Made by a program: the position numbers and the translations under genes. Below are positions 38,301-50,200 of a DNA stretch of 64,000 bases, one piece after another. The notes under the pieces were generated by a model, which was given only the letters and a program-made list of their open reading frames with translations, was not told the origin of the DNA and searched no databases. The DNA is from Sebastes aleutianus (Eukaryota > Chordata > Actinopteri > Perciformes > Sebastidae): the NCBI GenBank assembly GCA_916700875.1, contig CAKAKS010000062.1:9870373-9934372 (forward strand). Reading direction: 5' to 3'. The stretch's first letter is position 1, and each line of letters starts with the position of its first letter.

Positions 38301-40726
38301 GTTTTACTTGCAATTCAAACACATTTCTATTATGTAGGAATCAAATAAAAAAGGAAAACGTACTGCATAAATTTACAGGATTTTCCCTCTGGACAGAAGC
38401 CCACCAGGTAATTCATACAGATGACCCTTCTTGTGTGTCTGTGTCTGCAGTCAGGACCTGAGACAGGAAGATGGAAGATGATAAACACAAACCACAACAG
38501 AGAGTAAGTTTTGCTTTTGTTTTGCTGCTGATGAAGAGGGGAAGACTATGAGTATAAACAGTATGTTAATATCAGTACTGCTGGAACGTTTATGTGAGCA
38601 GGACATACCGTGTTTGCAGAACCCTCGGTCATACCAGGGACAGTCTTTGATCTTGGACTCTGGGTCAATGTGCAGGAATGGACATTCCTTGTTGCTACAC
38701 TCACCTGCCGAGAGTCGACACGCAAATTAATTAAACAGGGACAGATACACTCTAGGTATTTTAACAACTGATCAACAGTCACAATGCAAATACAGTCATC
38801 GAGCTCATCTGTGTGATTTTATGAAACATCAAACGTCAACAAACCAAACTTGGAGTAGAAGTAGCACTCAGGCATCTTGGTCATGTCGTATTCGTGGAGA
38901 AACTCGCACTGGTCTCCTTTCTTACACAGTCCTCTGAGCCAGTGCTTACACACCACCGTCTTCTCGCCACTGATGTGACGGAACGGACACATCCCGCCTG
39001 GGAGAGGAAACAAATGAAGATATAACACAGACTTTTCTACTTCAAACCCACTGGGCAGCCAGCGTCTTGCTGATTGCTAATCCTTTTCACAAATAGTGTG
39101 GCACTAACAAATCACACAGAGGATATTATTGTGAAGCAGCTACAGGAAATGCATTATATTGGTCACCTAGGTTTACGAGAACAGCCATTGTTCACTATAC
39201 CTTGGTTTAAGGCTGCATGCATGATTTTGAAAAAATGTCTAATTGCGATAATTATTTTTTTCATTTTCATTGAAAAATATATTAAAATGTTTATGGTGTG
39301 ATTTTTGCAGGGATCTGTACCAAACAAAGATGTTTTTTAAAGTCGGTAGAATATGATGTGTAGGCCAGGACATCTCTGCAGCATGACAATATTTCATTTT
39401 AAATGGTACTTTTTCCACACATTTGCCTTTCACAAATACAACGCCTCGAATTTCATAAAATTGCTGTTAATTGTGCAGCCCTACCTTGGTTGACACAAGA
39501 AATTAACATTTTCAGCAGTTTTTTTTTCTTTCCGTGGGTCAGTTTTAAAAAGTGGAGGAATGGTAAAAGAAGAAATAGCCGATGAGCAGGATTTAACGTC
39601 GGTGATGCTGCTTTCTGTTGTTATGGCTTTAAACTGTGGAATGCCCTTCCATTGGATTTTAGAACAGCAAACTCCCCAGGTATTTTAAAAATAAATAATT
39701 AAAGACCTATTTTTTTTAAAATCTGGCTTTTATATTGGGGTAATCAAACCTTGTCAGCTCTTAAATTTGTATCTTAGCTATTCATAATATTTTTTCCTGT
39801 TTTTTTATTGGCATTGTTCTTAATATTTTATCATATCTGTTATCAATCACTTTACCTATTGTTAGTATTTTCATTAATAATAATAATAATAATAATAATA
39901 AATTGGACTTATATAGCGCCTTTCAGAAACCCAAGGACGCTTTACAAAGGGGGCACACAAAATCATACTAATAATAACACAGAGGAGAAACTATAGCTAA
40001 GTAATTAAAAGAGTGATGTGTAGGAAGAGTCAGCTGAGATCACAGGTGATGAACAGGTGGTGCTTCAGGTGTTTTTTGAAAAACAATGTGTTCATATTAA
40101 CACGATACCATTCCTCTGTCAAATCCTCCCCCAGCCCTACTGTGAGCTTTTATTTACTGTATATATTGTATTTATATTTGAACACGAGCAGTTACCTTAC
40201 TTCTAAAAGGCTCTGGCTGCATTGTGGGTAATGTAGTGTTTTAGAAGCTTGACTTTAGAAACTCTGCCTCTGCTGCTTCCAGTGCTGACTGTTATTGTTT
40301 AAATCCATCTCTTGTGTGAGTCCCCAACCTTTATGGAGTTGAAACACTAAAGGTGCTGGTGTTGTGTTTGTTGTGTTGTTACCTTTCTGACAAGCTGCTC
40401 TCATGAAGTACTCACACACAGCAGACCCAGATTCTGCAGAGACACACACACACACACATATTATTATACAGCCTTAATAAAGATAGAGGTGAAACACAAA
40501 GCCAGCATGAGCAGCATGAGCAGCATGAGCAGCATCCAGCAGCATCCATCAGCATCCAGCAGCCAGGTGTCAGTCAGAGTCAACCTGCCGTTAGCTAACC
40601 AGCTAGCCTCCAGAGCTACTCACTGTCCATGCCGGGGAAAGGCAGAGGCTGAGCTCCGAGCTGCTGCTGCACAGCCAGCTCCAGGTCAAACTTCAGGTGG
40701 TCCACGTTAGCCAGCATGTCCTGCAT
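35354..40726 (-). CDS. cpsf4: Cleavage and polyadenylation specificity factor subunit 4 (CPSF30), eight exons, complete
   Basis: Exons in transcript order: 40726-40624, 40433-40383, 38997-38845, 38704-38609, 38457-38364, 38123-38051, 37919-37752, 35422-35354. The sum is 807 nt, 268 residues plus stop, close to human (269). The protein is the zinc-finger subunit of the CPSF complex and helps recognise AAUAAA in nuclear pre-mRNA. All five CCCH fingers are intact: exons 2/3, 3, 3/4, 4/5 and 5 (for example CKHWLRGLC, CMNYLVGFC). A CCHC zinc knuckle spans the last two exons (CYK ending exon 7, CGEKGHYANKC in exon 8). The linker between (exons 6-7) is Pro/Gln/Met-rich and least conserved. Start MQDMLANVDH fits human MQEIIASVDH. 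Exon 4 begins with GTGAGT, a donor-like sequence at an acceptor, which could mislead gene finders. Confidence 0.96.
35520..36340. repeat. Two dispersed repeats in the last cpsf4 intron
   Basis: 35520-35740 pairs with 20930-21280. 35784-36330 pairs with 29951-30290, and carries an internal inverted duplication: 36034-36063 against 36259-36288, 30-bp arms with about three mismatches (both contain the AAGGAGAAGTCT core or its complement). Confidence 0.75.
36906..37108 (+). mobile_element. tRNA-derived SINE with intact box A and box B
   Basis: Box A TTAGCTCAGTCGG is near 36915 and box B GGGTTCGAATCCG is at 36981-36993, both matching the RNA polymerase III internal promoter. A tail with CCGCATGTCAATTCTCTC and an A-run follows. 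The 14-bp direct repeat AAAATGTAAGCAGG flanks it (36892-36905 and about 37109-37122). It lies in the last cpsf4 intron, opposite to the gene. Confidence 0.92.
39871..39965 (-). mobile_element. 3' end of an L2-like LINE or LINE-mobilised SINE with (ATT)n tail
   Basis: The minus strand reads CTTTGTAAAGCGTCC, GAAAGGCGCTATATAAGTCC and then (ATT)n. This is the typical 3' terminus of fish L2-type elements. It lies in cpsf4 intron 2. Confidence 0.75.
40505..40565. repeat. AGCAGCATG-type short tandem repeat in cpsf4 intron 1
   Basis: Units of AGCATGAGC and AGCATCCAGC lie about 60 bp from the first coding exon of cpsf4. Confidence 0.85.
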
Positions 40727-41266
40727 GTCTGCAGTCAAAGAGATGTCAGCTTCTGGTAGCTAGCTAGTGCTTTCTGAAGATGCTAACGAGGCTAGCTGAG
40801 GCTAACCGAGGAGCTAACAACACTCCCGAGGAGAAACCACAACACGAGCTGCTCTTCTGTGTAGCTTTACGGGACTGTTTTAGAGAAAACACCCGAGCAT
40901 TAGTCGTTGTATGAGGTTTAGTTTGTCAGGAAACAGCTCCTTGTTCTCAACTAGTTGATCTCAACAGTGGAGGGATGGAAGGAAGGCGCGCAGACTGACC
41001 TCTGACCTCTGACGGAGTGAGACCAGACTAAACGATCACAGAGTGCTCACCCAGGTTTAATGTGTTTCATTCTAAGTGTCTTTCTGACATAAAAGCCCTT
41101 AAAGTCATGAAAAACAAAAAAATGCATTGAAACTTCTTTGTATAATAGAAGAATATGAATTACAGGTATACAGCCCTATAGTCCTTAATTTAATTTATTA
41201 TTATTTTCATGTATTATTTTACAGATATTATTTGTTTTTGTTCTGTATGCACCTTGTCCTTTTACT

Positions 41267-41570
41267 CCAATTCAAGATTCAAGAGTTTTATTTGCCATGG
41301 TCACCTATAAGTACATTGGAATTTTGAGCAGTTTACACCGAGTCAGCTTTAAGAAAAGAAAGGAAAAGGTAGAAAAGGCACAAGGTAATTACAGTACAAA
41401 AAAAGTAACACATTCAACTCAACACAATAAATAAATAAATAAATAAATACATAAAATATAAAACGCCCTCAGTGTAGTCAATAAATAAACTAAACTACCC
41501 TCTGCATAGGAATCCAGAATCCAGAATACAAACATACAGTATATATGCTCCATGACCATGTTAAAAATAC
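41267..41570 (-). mobile_element. Second type of LINE 3' end inserted between the units
   Basis: The minus strand ends AATAAAACTCTTGAATCTTG, a terminus typical of fish L2/CR1-type elements. It separates the first and second copies of the 41-kb unit. Confidence 0.5.
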
Positions 41571-41802
41571 CATTCTGAGTTTCTTTCTTACATAAAAGCC
41601 CTTAAAGTCATGAAAAACAAAAATGCATTGAAAGTTCTTAGTATAATAGAAGAATATGAATTACAGGTACAGCCCTATAGCCCTTAATTTAATTTATTAT
41701 TATTTTCATGTATAATTTTACATATTTTATTTGTTGTGTTCTGTATGCACCTAGGTTTAATGTGTTTCATTCTGAGTTTCTTTCTTACATAAAAGCCCTT
41801 AA

Positions 41803-42302
41803 AGGTCCCATATTATGCTAATTTTCAGGTTCATACTTGTATTTTGTGTTTTGTAATAGAACATGTTTACATGCTTTAATGTTCAAAAAACACATTATTT
41901 TCCTCATACTGTCTGCCTGAATATGCCTGTATTTACCCTCTGTCTCAAACGCTCCGTTTTAGGGCATTTCAACGGAATTCAATTGCTCGGCAACAGTTTG
42001 GGTCCTTGTGTACTTCCTCTCAGCTGATGACATTCACATACACTGCAACAGGGAAAAAACTGGGACACATTTAGAATGTTTACGTTTAAAACCGTGTAAT
42101 TGTCCAAATATTGTATATTTGTGACATCACAAATGGACAGAAATCCAAACGGCTTGTTTCAAACGTGCAATTTCTGAATACAGGCTGTGTGTATTTCTCA
42201 GTATATTGAGCGTTTTGATAGTTTAACAGTATTTATATATCACTTAAACCTGCTTTATAATATAAAAGATATGAAAATATCACTTTTTACAATATGGGAC
42301 CT
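41803..42302. mobile_element. 500-bp miniature transposon with TTAA target duplication (piggyBac-like)
   Basis: The termini are AGGTCCCATATTATGC and TTACAATATGGGACCT, inverted over about 11 bp. It is flanked by TTAA at 41799-41802 and 42303-42306. The host unit's undisturbed copies read GCCCTTAAAGTCATG with one TTAA, so the duplication is demonstrated within the window. It has no coding capacity. The nearest relative is at 61269-61765, inverted. Assignment to piggyBac rests on TTAA use only. Confidence 0.85.
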
Positions 42303-42532
42303 TTAAAGTCATGAAAAACAAAAATGCATTGAAACTTCTTAGTATAATAGAAGGATATGAATTACAGGTACAGCCCTTATAGCCCTTAATTTAATTTATT
42401 ATTATTTTCATGTATAATTTTACATATTTTATTTGTTCTTGTTCTGTATGCACCTTGTCCTTTTACTGTAATGCAATGATCTATGAGCCATGTTGTTTGT
42501 AAATTTGAATTTGTTCAATAAAAAAAAAAAAA

Positions 42533-44248
42533 TGATGGTGGCCTTTCTACTGATTTATTAATTTATCAACGGGATTTTGAGGAGAAAATAATATTGTAAA
42601 AGAAAAACAAGAAAAAAATGTAATAAGTTCACCCAAACACCCTCAGAACAAACAGACTAAAGCCAAAATAAATAAGCCAATATAATAATATTTTTTACTA
42701 ATTATTTAGACTTTTCATATTCCTCAAATATGTATTTTGAGATATTTGATCTGTTTGCTGTTTTTTCATACTTAATTAACTGTTAATATTATAGACATTT
42801 TTTATTTCCTACATGACGGTCTAAATGCCACCTTCTGCATGCTGCCAGAAACAATTTGTTACATAGAAGAAGAAATGTATGGAGCCTGGGAGGTGTCATG
42901 GAGGGAAAAAACATTGTGTACTCCATTTAATAATTAGTGCTCTTGAATTATAAATGAACTTAATAAAAAATGGTAATACATTCATGCCATAATCTTGTAT
43001 GCCCCTTTCACATTACATATCCACTCTATATACCCACTATATGCTTGGATTGAATAGTTTTATTTTGCCCTTGGGATGAGAGTTGTGTATATACAGTACT
43101 TTGGCTGTTCAACACAATGTTGTGTTGTAAAATAAAAACATACTTACATTTACAAATAAACCAATAACACATGAAATAATTTAAGAAATAATGAAAACTC
43201 AACTAATCATTATGCAATGATTTTTCATCATATTTATTCTTATAGCAAAACGATTTCATTGGAGTTGTGCAGAAACAGAGAACATCTGTGGCTGCAATAA
43301 TTTGATTTTATCCAGCCATCTATGGAATTTATGTCAATTACTCCTTTGGAAAACAGGTTGTTTTCTCAAGATAACAAATTACTGATCCCGTTACATCGAG
43401 AATACGGTTATCTGATATATAATATTTTCAATATGACAGCATGCACATATGCTATTGTTTTACCTACTGCAGTATCTGATTTGAATTGATATCAGGTCCA
43501 GAAGATTCAGAGTGGGGATAAATAATGTGTTTCTTTTAATATAACATTCAGTCTTCCTCATTTAACACCTCAGGGTGCAACTTTACAGAGGAATGCATTT
43601 CAGACAGTGATCCTGCTGACATTGTTAATTTCACCAAATAATATGAGGTATGATGTTTGCAGAGGTTTTGGTTTAAAAGGAGTCTGCACCAGTTTGCAGT
43701 TAAAATGAAAGCTCATACACAATAGCTGTTGTTTCATTCATTATGGAGTCTTTAATTGCAACAATTGTGTTTTTTTTCATTTATTATACTGTATATGTAT
43801 ACAGTATAATGATATAGAATGCCCATGTATTAAAGTAGTAGTCATGCTTTGTGATTCAATCTGCAGTACAGTCTGTAAGAAAACTTTGTAATTTCAATAC
43901 AAAAGAAATGATTTCGGACAAGATTAAAGCTGAAATGTGATCGGAACAACCGAGACCAAGGCTACATTGGAAAACAACACCAATTTAAAACCGCAAAGGC
44001 TCATAGCAACACTGGATAATTTGACAACAACGAAGTCTGCAAATCTTTCTATTAAAACAAATCGGTTAAAAACAATCTGCTAAAACTGAACTGTTGTGAG
44101 GTAATGAGGAAGTGTCTTGATTTGAGCAGTGACAGAATTAAGAGGTGTACACTTAAATAATATACACACAACACACCACCAAAATTTGGCATTATAACGT
44201 TTGTTATAATCATCAGTCCAGTGTGATTAATGTCTGAACTGCCGCCCT
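42533..44248. other. AT-rich shmt1 downstream region, no gene recognised
   Basis: It contains the shmt1 3' UTR and flank. A minus-strand AATAAA at 43780-43785 and another at 43233-43238 are candidate poly(A) signals. Nothing else was recognised. Confidence 0.4.
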
Positions 44249-47200
44249 CTACAGCTCAGGTAGGCCAGGCATGGGGAACTGACCAGCGAAACCCTCCACC
44301 TCTGCCCTGATTTCTGATACCCGCTGCTGGAACTTCTCCCCCTGAGCCAGAGCCTGAAGGAACTCCTTCAGAGTGGCTTTGGGATCCAGGCTTCTCTGCA
44401 GCTCCAAGGTCAGCGCAATACCTGCGGGAGGAAGGAGAGCAGGGAGGGCTTTCAGATTGCAATTTCATTTATGTGTAACCATATTTTGTTTGAGTGGATG
44501 GCTCTACATGTTACGACAGCCTCAGTTGCCTGAGCTACGGAGAAGAAGCTAATCAGAGGCTTGAATCAGAACTGTAACAAACTCACATCGCTTCATCTGA
44601 ACAAAACACCGCCAGCATGTCACGGTGAACTGATCAAAACTGTACAATATGACAATTTCTTCAAGGGAAATCTTTAGCAGTAGGTACCACAGAAATTTAA
44701 GCTTGGTGACTGGACTTTTTTTTTTTTTTTTTTTTTTTACTTAAGTTGTAGTTGACTTCTCTTAGGTTTTTATGTAAAACCAACTTTAATATTAGACAAT
44801 TTTAAAGCAATGGAATGGCTAGTATCAAATCTGGCCAGCAGCACTTCTTCTTAATTAACCCTTTATATCTCGTTAGTTCAATCCGTACAAAAAGAAAATG
44901 TAAAAATGATAATTTGTGGTTTTACAGGGTGAATGGAGCTAATTTCCTGCCAAAGCTTGACAAAAAAAACAAAATCTGTTTTACAAATGCTCTACGATTC
45001 ACTAACAAACACAGTGTGGCTTGCAAATACAAAAACAACATTAACAAACTAATGCATTTTGTTTTGCAAATACAAAACATACCTATCAAACAAATACACA
45101 TCATATTTCTTTTTTTTTTTGGGCCATTTTGCCTTTATTGGATAGAGACAGTGATAGTTGTGAAACGGGGAGAGAGAGAGAGGGTATGACATGCAGCAAT
45201 TGGATTCGAACCCCGGGTCACTGCAATAAGGACTCAGCCTTGGTACATGGGACACCCGCTCTACTAGGTGAGCTAGCAGGGCGCCCCATACACATCATAT
45301 TGCTACTTCATAATCAAATATGTTTTACAGGTAGGGCTGACCCAAATGCTTCGGAGCTTCGACCGTTGCCATGGTATTTGTCCTCCAAATCACTATTTGA
45401 ATGCTGAGTTTTTTTCTTTTTTATATAAAGAGTATATATAAGTATATAATAATAATAATGTATAAATCCCTAAACAGCCCATGAAATAAGGACAACACAT
45501 TATTCAGAGTAGTTTGCCCTCCACAACAGCAGGTGGCACTATTGGGCAATATAAAAAGTACAAATACAATACAATGGTAGAGACAGTAAAAGGTGGAGAC
45601 TGAGGAGCCACAGGGCAGAAGAAAACAAAAGGAGGGACACAATTGTATTGTTCCTGGATGTAAAATTAGTTTTACAAGTTACAAACCAAGGACAAAACCG
45701 TGCATTTCAGAAAGTGACGCTGAATCAGAGATCAGTAACGTTACTGCAGCGCTGGCTAGTGACACTGAAAGAGCCCTCCGGCAGGCACTGAGTCAAGCTG
45801 CAGCTGTCCGTCTCTCCATCTCCCGTCCTCTCCCGTCTCTGATCACCTGTCGCTTCTCCTCTGCTGTCTCATTCAGACCGTTCAAAGACAGGGTCGCTAA
45901 GAAAATAAACGCTGAAAGCACTACTTTATTCTGCAGCCCGCATTAAAGTGTTTGTTGACATGTAACTTGTTGGTAGCTTCTGCTTTTTGTAGGATATATT
46001 TTGTACTTGTAGGATATAATTTGTGTACCTGTAAGACATATTTGTTTCTGAAGCATTACAAATATGTTGTGTATTTGTTTGAGTGGTATGTTTTGTATTT
46101 GCAAAACGAAATGCCTTAGTTTAAGATGTTTTATATTTGCAAACCACACTGTTTGTTAGTGAATCATAGAGCATTTGTAAAACAGATTTGGTGTGTTTGT
46201 ATTTGTTTAGTTTTGGCAGGAAATTAGCTCCATACAGGGTGTTAACTTCGGTCAGCTGCACATAAGGGAGTGTTTGATACTCAAAGGATAGATTTTAGGG
46301 TGGAGTATGACTTAAAACACCAATAATCTAATACCTTGACACCCCCTCAGTGGTCTGGTTACCTCAGTTCAAACATATTTCTCAGAGAATATCTTGTCAA
46401 TTATAGCTTCTTTTTAACCTCTTCCACTCCACCCCTCTTTACCATAGATGCATTTTTCACATCTTTTTTAGGGGGGTCAGGGGGCAGATAGCAGGTCAAC
46501 AGTAGATGTCACATAGAAGTGGTGTACATCATCTGAAAGCTGGGAACCTGAAGATTAAGGTTCTTCTAGTCATAAATCAGAAATAAAAAAAAAAAAAAAG
46601 TATTAATTCATTAATACGAGGCCTTTAAAAGATTACCTCTGTGAATGAACTCGGCAACCTTCTTGAAGTCCTCCTCCATCATGCCTCTGGAGGTCAGAGC
46701 TGGAGAGCCAAGCCTCAGACCACTCGGCCGCAGAGCACTCTTATCCCCTACACAAACACATGTATGTGACAACATAAAGAATGGCACTCTGTAGGGAAGA
46801 GGGCTACATCCAAACCTACATTCACAGAGAAAAGGGATAGACTACTTTTGCTTCAAGATTACTCACACTAGGGGCAAACAAAACTGCATGTATAATATCA
46901 TATCAGTGCTAAAACACACACACACACTATACCTGGACAGGTGTTCTTATTACAAGCAATAGCACAGGCTTCCAAAACTTTCTCAGCTCGTCCTCCATCA
47001 CTTCCTTTGTTGCGCAAGTCCAGCAGGATCAGATGGTTGTCGGAGCCGCCTACACAGGAAGAGAAAAAGAGTATTAGAACTACATAAGACTATGAAGCTA
47101 TTAACTGCCATCAGAAATCTGCTATTGCAGCCCCCTTTTCATATACCATCAGTAAAAGAAAACACAGACATCAAGCATGGTATGTCATCACCCTTTTTTT

Positions 47201-50200
47201 GGGGATATATGGATGTTTAAGTCAATGTGACGTTGGCATTTTCAACCCTAAATAAAGTGTACTGTATATTCACTGAATATAGGAAAACGTTTTCTAATTA
47301 TTTTTATGACTCGGCATCTTGTAATTAGAAGAAAACTATCTAAGATCGACATCTTGTAATTATGAAAAACATGGTGCATGATTATGAGGAAAATTATCTT
47401 TTGATTATGAGTGCAAACACGATCAGTCAGACCTCGTAGACCACTCGAGAAATATCAAATAGATCAGAGTGTGCTTTTTGTCTGAACAGCACAGAGGGAT
47501 TTAACAAACGCATTCAAGATGCCATACTAACTCAATTTACATTATTCACTGAATTATACTCAAAATGCCTTAAATTAAGGAGGAGATAAAAGGCAAGTTT
47601 AATCAGTTCTTGTCATCATTTTCTTTGTGGTAAATGCAATTTGCTTCTCTACAACGGCAACTGATATTCTAGATACGTTTCATGTCAATGTGTGTTTGTA
47701 GAGTGGCACCGTGGCACTTACCAGTGACAATATTGTAGCCGTGGTCAATAAGGGCACTGGATAGAGCTTTGCAGTTAGCAAGAACCTGTAGCTGGTAGGC
47801 CTTGAACTCCGGCGTCATGGCTTGTTTGAGAGCTACAGCAACACCTGCCAGTGAAAAACATGACCTAAGTGAGATAGATGCTGACATACTTGAATGGCAA
47901 TCAAGATGAAACTGAGAGGACAAAATCAAAAGGGAGAAAAATGATGAGGTGTACCTGCAATAGCGTGGTTGTGTGGTCCTCCCTGCAGCCCTGGAAACAC
48001 AGCCTGATTGATCAAAGACTCCAAGTTGTACAGAGTCTCCTTCCCCTTGGCATCGACACTCCGCACGCCTGGAGGAGGGAAATAAAGAGACAGAGGGAAG
48101 AAAAATAAAAAAAAAAAAGGTAGAGAAACCACAGAGTACAAATATAGAAAAAAAAGAGCATTGATGACAACAAACAAAGCAAATGGTTTGTTTTGGCAGA
48201 AGCATCATGTTCCATTTCTACCTTTCCTGTAGAAGATGAGTCCAGCGCGGCAGCCACGCAGCGTCTTGTGTGTTGTCGTGGAAACAATGTCACAGTAGTC
48301 AAAGGGTGAGGGCACCACTCCGGCAGCCACCAATCCACTGATGTGAGCCATGTCTCCCATCAAATATGCACCATTCTCATTAGCGATCTGCTTCAGGCGG
48401 CCGTACTCTAGGTTGCGGGAATAGCAGCTCGTTCCTGGAGAAGAAAAAGACGCAGAGGTGAATGTGATTGTTTTCAGGTTCTTTGGATATTCACTCCTCT
48501 TCATTTCACTGATTTGTTTTAATATGTGAAAGTAAAACAAGTACCTGCAATGATTAGTCTGGGGTGGAACAGCCGAGCGTTTTCTTGAAGTCTGTCATAG
48601 TCAATGTAGCCTGTTTCTGGATTCACCTAAAAACAGAAGACCATGTCATATTAATATACCAAAACAGCTGATATAATAAACATAAGAACAACACAGCGAT
48701 ATTTAAAAAGGATTGTACTGTAGGATTGTGAGCCCATTAGACTGAAACAACCTGAAAACACTTTGAGTAAAAACATCTTTACTCATTTTTTACACACTGT
48801 GCTTTGAACTAACATCTGATTTTATTTATTCTATACACCTACCCCCCCCCCATTTGTGCTTTAATCCGCCAACAACAGATTTTGGATGCAATAATAATAA
48901 TAATCATCAACTTGCTATGTACTTGCTCAATATCGTGGGATTGCTAATCTGGAATCCAATTATAATACAGTAATAAAGCATGACCAGTAAGGTTCATTAA
49001 TTGCCATTTCTCCAAGTGATATTCCAACCTTTTGTCCCTATTATTATATTCATATGCAACACCATTTAAATTAGCCAAATCTACATTTTTAAGAAACGTA
49101 ATGTTGTCTGGATTACATTGTATTTCAACACATCAGATATAATGTTCACACTGTAACGGCAAAGTTGCCTACAGGAGATATGGATTGGATTACTACGAGG
49201 TTTTTTGTTTCAAATTTGTAAAAATTTGATACTTTTTTTTTGTTTCCACTGTTTTTACTCCCCAATTGTGTCAAATTATGAGCCTTTTGTTCTCATTTCC
49301 AGCTCTCACGAGGAGCTGCAGGCCAATGCCATGTGCACATACTTGCACTAATGAGGACTAATCTTGTTCAACTTGGTCCAGGACTCCATAAACAAGAAGT
49401 AACTACTCCATGTGTTTCAGAAAGACACTTTTTAAGCTAGAATGAAGAAATTAAGACAAACTCCTGGTTTGATTTATACTCAAACACTTATCATAGATAA
49501 AGGATTTGGTGATGCTCACAGTCATGATTTAACTGTACATATTCTCAATCTATGCCGTTACTACTACCTCCACAATAGGAGCATTGTGCCTAAATTCTTA
49601 TTTATCTAATAATGATTACAGTATATGCTATATTACATAGTGTACAGTTATTGTTCACATCTTTGAGAAATTTGTACCCAACTCTTTAAGACTTCCTGGA
49701 TGAGTGTGTGTCAGTGTTAATTTAGTTAACGAAAATTATGATGAAATATGTTTATCAGCGACCTTTTTTTCCTATGACTAAGACGAGACGATGACGAGAC
49801 GGCACCGACGTCATTAAACACCAACGGTGACGATATCAAACATGCGATATCGTTGACGAAAAAAGGGGAGACTAAAATGTAGTTTAAAAACATAAAAACT
49901 TTACCAGAATCTCTCTTTTAGTGATGCGCGACTGAACCGCGCATCACTAATGAGCAGTCAGAAGGACTCAAATTAACTGCAAAGCTGCATTCTTAATCAT
50001 TTAATCTGTTTTTCATCAGATATTGAGATAAAGTTTTATGTGAAATAAGATTGACTACAATTACAGAAATGTTCAATATAATCTGATGACTAAACAGGAC
50101 TAAGATTAAATAATAAAATGACAAAATTAAGAGAGGAAACATTTTGACTAAAATCAAATGACTTTTTGGTGACTAAAACTGGACAAAAACGTTTTGAGTT

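Larger units (their letters stand above)
41054..42532 (+). mobile_element. Cluster of three LINE 3'-end units upstream of cpsf4
   Basis: The unit (GGTTTAATGTGTTTCATTCT, CATAAAAGCCCTTAAAGTCA, GAATATGAATTACAGG, CTGTATGCACCTTGTCC) occurs at 41054-41266, 41571-41753 and 41754-42518; the third is split by a TTAA element and ends in AATAAA plus an A-run (42519-42532). A fourth copy is at 62293-62526, about 140 bp after an I-like LINE coding end, so I infer the unit is that LINE's 3' UTR. Confidence 0.7.

Noticed and set aside
47669..48540. Long minus-strand ORFs of 108-179 residues in the shmt1 region.
   Set aside because: They are intron read-through around the true shmt1 exons at 47722-47844, 47955-48068 and 48222-48434.
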